Assembly (NCBI RefSeq): GCF_037154085.1
Contig: NZ_JBANRM010000001.1
Span: 434,001 to 498,000 of the forward strand
Length of the DNA: 64,000 nucleotides
From: Andeanibacterium fulvum
GTDB taxonomy: Bacteria > Pseudomonadota > Alphaproteobacteria > Sphingomonadales > Sphingomonadaceae
Direction of reading: 5' to 3'
Shown in pieces: positions 60,750-64,000 of this stretch (its first letter is position 1; each line of letters begins with the position of its first letter). The notes under the pieces are model-generated. The model was not told where the DNA came from and searched no databases. It worked only from the letters and a program-made list of their open reading frames with translations. The position numbers were made by a program, and so were the translations under genes.

Positions 60750-61226
60750 ATGCGCTGCCCCTTCTGCGCGCATGACGACAGTCAGGTAAAGGATTCGCGG
60801 CCCACCGAGGACAACACCGCGATCCGCCGTCGCCGCCAATGCGAAAGCTGCGGCGCGCGGTTCACCACTTTCGAACGTGTGCAGCTGCGCGATATCACCG
60901 TCGTGAAGAGCGACGATGAACGCGAAGCGTTCGATCGCAGCAAGATCGAACGCTCGGTGGCGCTCGCCTGCCGCAAGCGCGGTGTTGCCCAGGAACGGCT
61001 CGACCAGCTCGTTTCCGGCATTCAGCGGCAGATCGAAACGATGGGGGAGGGTGAAATTGCTTCCTCCCGTATTGGCGAAATGGTGATGGACGGGCTGCGT
61101 CAGCTCGATTCCGTGGCCTATATCCGCTTTGCCTCGGTCTATCGCGACTTCTCCGAAGCCCGCGATTTCGAGGAATTCGCCAGCAGCGTGCGCGATATCG
61201 GGAGCCAGGACGCCGATGGTGGCTGA
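60750..61226 (+). CDS. nrdR: Transcriptional repressor NrdR
   Basis: 158 aa. Zinc ribbon MRCPFCAHDDSQVKDSRP then CESCGARFTTFER, and an ATP-cone domain (VKSDDEREAFDRSKIERSVALACRKR). Represses ribonucleotide reductase genes in response to ATP/dATP. The next gene starts inside its 3' end. Confidence 0.96.
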   Translation: MRCPFCAHDDSQVKDSRPTEDNTAIRRRRQCESCGARFTTFERVQLRDITVVKSDDEREAFDRSKIERSVALACRKRGVAQERLDQLVSGIQRQIETMGEGEIASSRIGEMVMDGLRQLDSVAYIRFASVYRDFSEARDFEEFASSVRDIGSQDADGG

Positions 61227-61956
61227 ACCGCCAGTCATCGTGCTCGTGCGCCCGCAACTGGGCGAGAATATCGGCAAGGCGGCCCGCGCGATGCTCAATT
61301 TCGGGCTCGCCGAAATGCGTCTCGTCACGCCGCGCGACGGCTGGCCCAATCCTGCCGCCGGCCCGGCCGCATCCGGTGCCGATATGGTGCTGGAAGGGGC
61401 GAAGGTGTTCGATAGCGTCGCGGCGGCCGTGGCGGATTGCGCGCATGTCTATGCCACCACAGTGCGCAAGCGCGGGGTGACCAAGCCTGTCCTCTCTCCG
61501 GAAGAGGCCGCCCGCGAGATCGCAACCCAGCAGGGGCGCAGCGCCTATCTGTTCGGGCCTGAGCGTTCGGGGCTGGAAACGGAAGATGTTGCAATCGCTC
61601 GCGCCATTGTCACCGTGCCGATCAACCCCGAATTCGCCTCGCTCAATCTCGCTCAGGCTGTGATTCTGTGCGCCTATGAGTGGTCGAAGCACCGTGATCT
61701 TGCCGTCCCGACGCAGGAAGAACATCTCCCCCCGGCCCCGCAGGAAGAACTGGAAGGGCTGATCGGGCATTTTGTGGAACTGCTCGAACCCAAGAATTAC
61801 TTCTTCCCCGAAAGCCGCGCCGAAGCCACGCGTCTGACCTTGCGCAACGTGCTCACCAAGCCGGCGTGGAACCATCTGGAAATCCGTACCCTGCGCGGCG
61901 TTCTCTCCGCACTATCGCGGCAACCGAAGAAGATCACCTCCGACCGGAACAGCTAG
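61216..61956 (+). CDS. trmJ: TrmJ-like tRNA 2'-O-methyltransferase (SPOUT)
   Basis: 246 aa. The SPOUT start is VLVRPQLGENIGKAARAMLNFGLAEMRLVTPRDGWPN; the knot region is AYLFGPERSGLETEDVAIARAIVTVPINPEFASLNLAQAV. Expected to methylate C32/U32 of tRNAs. Overlaps nrdR by 11 bases, so it is coupled to it. Confidence 0.9.
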   Translation: MVAEPPVIVLVRPQLGENIGKAARAMLNFGLAEMRLVTPRDGWPNPAAGPAASGADMVLEGAKVFDSVAAAVADCAHVYATTVRKRGVTKPVLSPEEAAREIATQQGRSAYLFGPERSGLETEDVAIARAIVTVPINPEFASLNLAQAVILCAYEWSKHRDLAVPTQEEHLPPAPQEELEGLIGHFVELLEPKNYFFPESRAEATRLTLRNVLTKPAWNHLEIRTLRGVLSALSRQPKKITSDRNS

Positions 61957-62491
61957 GCGGCACGGGTAACTAGTGGCTGCGGAATGAGTGATTTGGGCGG
62001 GGTCTTTGCCGGATATCCTTCCCCGATCTCCCCATCTGCCCATCCTTCGACAGTCTCCAGACGAACGGAACTGGAGAACGCCTGCGATCGGGTTCCGACC
62101 GGCAGAGGAAAACACTTTCCTACACGCCCACAAATGGCGTTTATGCTGCCTATGGACGAGATCGCCTTCCTCTCCCGCCAAGCATTGGAAATCCATCCTT
62201 TCCATGCCTGCATCACCACACAACCCTGCACGAAAACCCGAAACGGAAGGTGACACTCGGACGCGCGCTCAATCCGGAAAAACGGCGCTAAACCGCCCTG
62301 GACAGGGATGGCACACACAAAACGAAACAATGCCTTTTCCTGCCAGAAAGGGTGACACATCCAGCCCACGGATTTGCCCTGAAACGGCATCTGTCACATT
62401 CCCCGGTCCGTTCCGGGCTATTCCGTGTTTTTGATCGCGGCACCCCTCTGTTACCTTTCGATTGAATTCCGGCGAAGAACGGGAGGAGAAG
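61957..62491. other. Gene-free interval upstream of the paralogous secreted proteins
   Basis: 535 bases. Open frames on both strands lack ribosome sites and family-like sequence. I see no tRNA, strong hairpin or repeat. It should hold the promoter of the gene at 62492. Confidence 0.5.
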
Positions 62492-62785
62492 ATGCCAAAG
62501 GGAATATTGAGCGCTGCCTTCGCCTTGGCCCTTATCGCGGGTGCGGGTTCCCCTGCCGCCGCCGAACGGGACGGTCAGAACCAGCCCAAAAAAGAGAAGA
62601 TGATCTGCAAGAGCCAGAAGGTCACCGGCTCCCGAACAAAGGTCAATCGCATCTGCATGACCAAGGATCAATGGGAGCAACTCGCTGCCAATACGAAGAA
62701 AGGTCTCGACGAAATGGGTCGCAGTGCCTCCGGCTCAAGCGTTTGTCGATTTGAAGATCCCAATCGGACCTCGCCCTGTTTTTAG
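62492..62785 (+). CDS. Small secreted protein, paralogue 1
   Basis: 97 aa with signal peptide MPKGILSAAFALALIAGAGSPAAA. The mature part holds PKKEKMICKSQKVTGSRTKVNRICM and KKGLDEMGRSASG, with two Cys likely to pair. GGGAGGAGAAG precedes ATG. The first copy of a duplicated pair; its C-terminal tail (VCRFEDPNRTSPCF) differs from the second. Confidence 0.75.
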   Translation: MPKGILSAAFALALIAGAGSPAAAERDGQNQPKKEKMICKSQKVTGSRTKVNRICMTKDQWEQLAANTKKGLDEMGRSASGSSVCRFEDPNRTSPCF

Positions 62786-62923
62786 CCCCACACCGGGCAA
62801 GAGGCGCTCTGCCGAGAGAGTTGTAGCATGCCCGGACGATACAATTTAATACGCGAGCGGCTTTGACCCGGCGATTGAATCCGCTACCCCTCGTTTCAAG
62901 TATTGTTCGATTTGGAGAGGGTC

Positions 62924-63202
62924 ATGAAGAAGAGCTGCATGCTCGCACTGCTGGTTCTGACTGCAGCAACTGGTGTTTCCGCTACCGAAAATGGGGGCCA
63001 GGAAGCGCCAAAGAAAGAAAAGATGATCTGTAAGAGCGAAAAGGTCACCGGCTCGCGCACAAAAGTGCGGCGGACCTGCATGACGCAGACGCAGTGGGAC
63101 GAACTGGCTGCCAGCACAAAGAAGGGGCTGGACGAAATGGGCCGCAATGCCGCCGGGGGCGCCAACTCCTCATTCGATCCCTCGAAGATGGGCGGTGGCT
63201 GA
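62924..63202 (+). CDS. Small secreted protein, paralogue 2
   Basis: 92 aa with signal peptide MKKSCMLALLVLTAATGVSA. It shares PKKEKMICKSEKVTGSRTKV, the second Cys and KKGLDEMGRNAAG with its neighbour. The two are separated by 138 bases and read the same way. A conserved Sphingomonad family with no known function. Confidence 0.78.
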   Translation: MKKSCMLALLVLTAATGVSATENGGQEAPKKEKMICKSEKVTGSRTKVRRTCMTQTQWDELAASTKKGLDEMGRNAAGGANSSFDPSKMGGG

Positions 63203-63265
63203 TCCGAACCGCCACTGGCATTGACAATTCCTTTGCAAGCGGCCATTGGCGCCGCTCACTTCGAG

Positions 63266-63289
63266 GCCGCTGGTTTTCCGGCGGCTTTT
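63266..63289 (+). terminator. Terminator after paralogue 2
   Basis: GCCGCTGG-TTTT-CCGGCGGC, an 8-base stem with one G-T pair, followed by TTTT. It lies 64 bases after the stop. Confidence 0.75.
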
Positions 63290-63400
63290 CGATTGGCCCC
63301 GCACCCCGGTGAAGCGGCGGCCGCGATGGACATAAGGTCTATCGGTGCGAGCCGGGTTCGAAGGCAGGCATTGGGCCTGTCCGCAAATTGGAGATGACAT

Positions 63401-64000
63401 ATGTCGAAGCGCAAGAGCGCCAAGCATAAGCTTGACCGCCGCATGGGCGAAAACATCTGGGGCCGCCCGAATAGCCCCGTGAACCGCCGTTCCTATGGCC
63501 CGGGCCAGCATGGCCAGCGCCGCAAGGGCAAGATGTCCGACTTCGGCCTGCAGCTGCGCGCAAAGCAGAAGCTGAAGGGCTATTACGGCGACGTCACCGA
63601 AAAGCAGTTCAAGCGCACCTATCAGGAAGCGTCGCGCATGAAGGGCGATACCGGTCAGAACCTGATCGGTCTGCTCGAACAGCGCCTGGACATGGTCGTC
63701 TATCGCGCCAAGTTCGCTCCCACCATCTTCGCCGCACGTCAGCTGGTGAGCCACGGCCACATCCGCGTGAACGGCGTGAAGTGCAACATCGCCTCGCGCC
63801 GCGTGACGGTTGGCGACGTGATCAGCCTGGGCAGCAAGGCCAAGGAAATGGCGCTGGTGATTGAAGCTCAGGGCCTGCCCGAGCGTGAAATCCCCGACTA
63901 CGTTTCGGTCGACGGCACCGACAAGGTGACCTTCACCCGCGTTCCGAGCCTGGACGAGGTGCCTTACCCCGTCACCATGGAACCGAACCTGGTGGTCGAA
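63401..64000 (+). CDS. rpsD: 30S ribosomal protein S4 (3' end outside window)
   Basis: 200 codons visible, about 4 short of the usual length for this group. Typical S4: MSKRKSAKHKLDRRMGENIWGRPNSP, then the S4 RNA-binding domain RLDMVVYRAKFAPTIFAARQLVSHGHIRVNGVKCNIASRRV. It nucleates 30S assembly on 16S rRNA. GGAGATGACAT precedes ATG at 63401. Confidence 0.97.
   Translation, partial: MSKRKSAKHKLDRRMGENIWGRPNSPVNRRSYGPGQHGQRRKGKMSDFGLQLRAKQKLKGYYGDVTEKQFKRTYQEASRMKGDTGQNLIGLLEQRLDMVVYRAKFAPTIFAARQLVSHGHIRVNGVKCNIASRRVTVGDVISLGSKAKEMALVIEAQGLPEREIPDYVSVDGTDKVTFTRVPSLDEVPYPVTMEPNLVVE

Noticed and set aside
61953..62390. Minus-strand open frame of 145 codons after trmJ
   Set aside because: No ribosome site, odd composition, and no family-like sequence; left as gene-free.

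Overview
The window reads as an alphaproteobacterium of the order Sphingomonadales (Novosphingobium, Sphingobium or Erythrobacter-like). This rests on high GC, the housekeeping gene types and order on the right (eno, greA, carAB, yqeY-dnaG-rpoD, rpiB-glyA-nrdR, rpsD), Sphingomonad-type small DUF genes, and GTTC-N7-GTTC operators of the alphaproteobacterial LexA type. The genus is inference.

Bases 1 to about 34.08 kb are the right part of an integrated conjugative element (ICE). The left end lies outside the window, and no type IV secretion core genes are visible. From the left it carries a MobF relaxase, a VirD4/TraD coupling protein and a ribbon-helix-helix accessory protein (1-4985). Next comes an apparent nested 5.8-kb insertion with two overlapping tyrosine recombinase genes, a RelE/HigA-like toxin-antitoxin pair and unknown secreted or membrane proteins (about 5.4-11.25 kb). 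The backbone follows (11.5-19.3 kb): small conserved proteins, SSB, a DUF2493 protein, an ArdC-like antirestriction protein and a large ParB-like protein. The cargo block at 19.4-26.5 kb holds a three-gene Pycsar-type antiphage operon (tandem nucleotide cyclase, E2-like protein, cNMP-binding plus TIR-like effector). It is transcribed away from a translationally coupled sigma factor / acidic protein / ImmA-IrrE metallopeptidase operon. A DUF6933-like gene and a RES/Xre toxin-antitoxin pair follow. The element closes with a 1413-aa methyltransferase/Strawberry-notch helicase, a Toprim primase-like protein, a lytic transglycosylase and an integrase next to a tRNA-Lys(CTT) 3' fragment (attachment site, 34012-34083).

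Three LexA-type boxes sit at the promoters of the mobilisation operon, the transglycosylase/primase pair and the integrase. At the first and last the box overlaps a well-spaced sigma-70 promoter. This suggests that DNA damage derepresses both excision and transfer.

Bases 34.2-64 kb are chromosomal: a porin-like protein, riboflavin genes (a RibB with an N-terminal HTH and a palindrome at its own start, then ribH), an M13 peptidase, enolase, a membrane/stress-type small-protein operon, greA, carA-X-carB with an unrelated gene between the two subunits, the yqeY-dnaG-rpoD group, a GMC oxidoreductase, rpiB-glyA-nrdR-trmJ, two paralogous secreted small proteins, and the start of rpsD.

The most interesting features are the Pycsar operon with its E2-like partner and the divergent sigma/acidic protein/peptidase triad that may control it.
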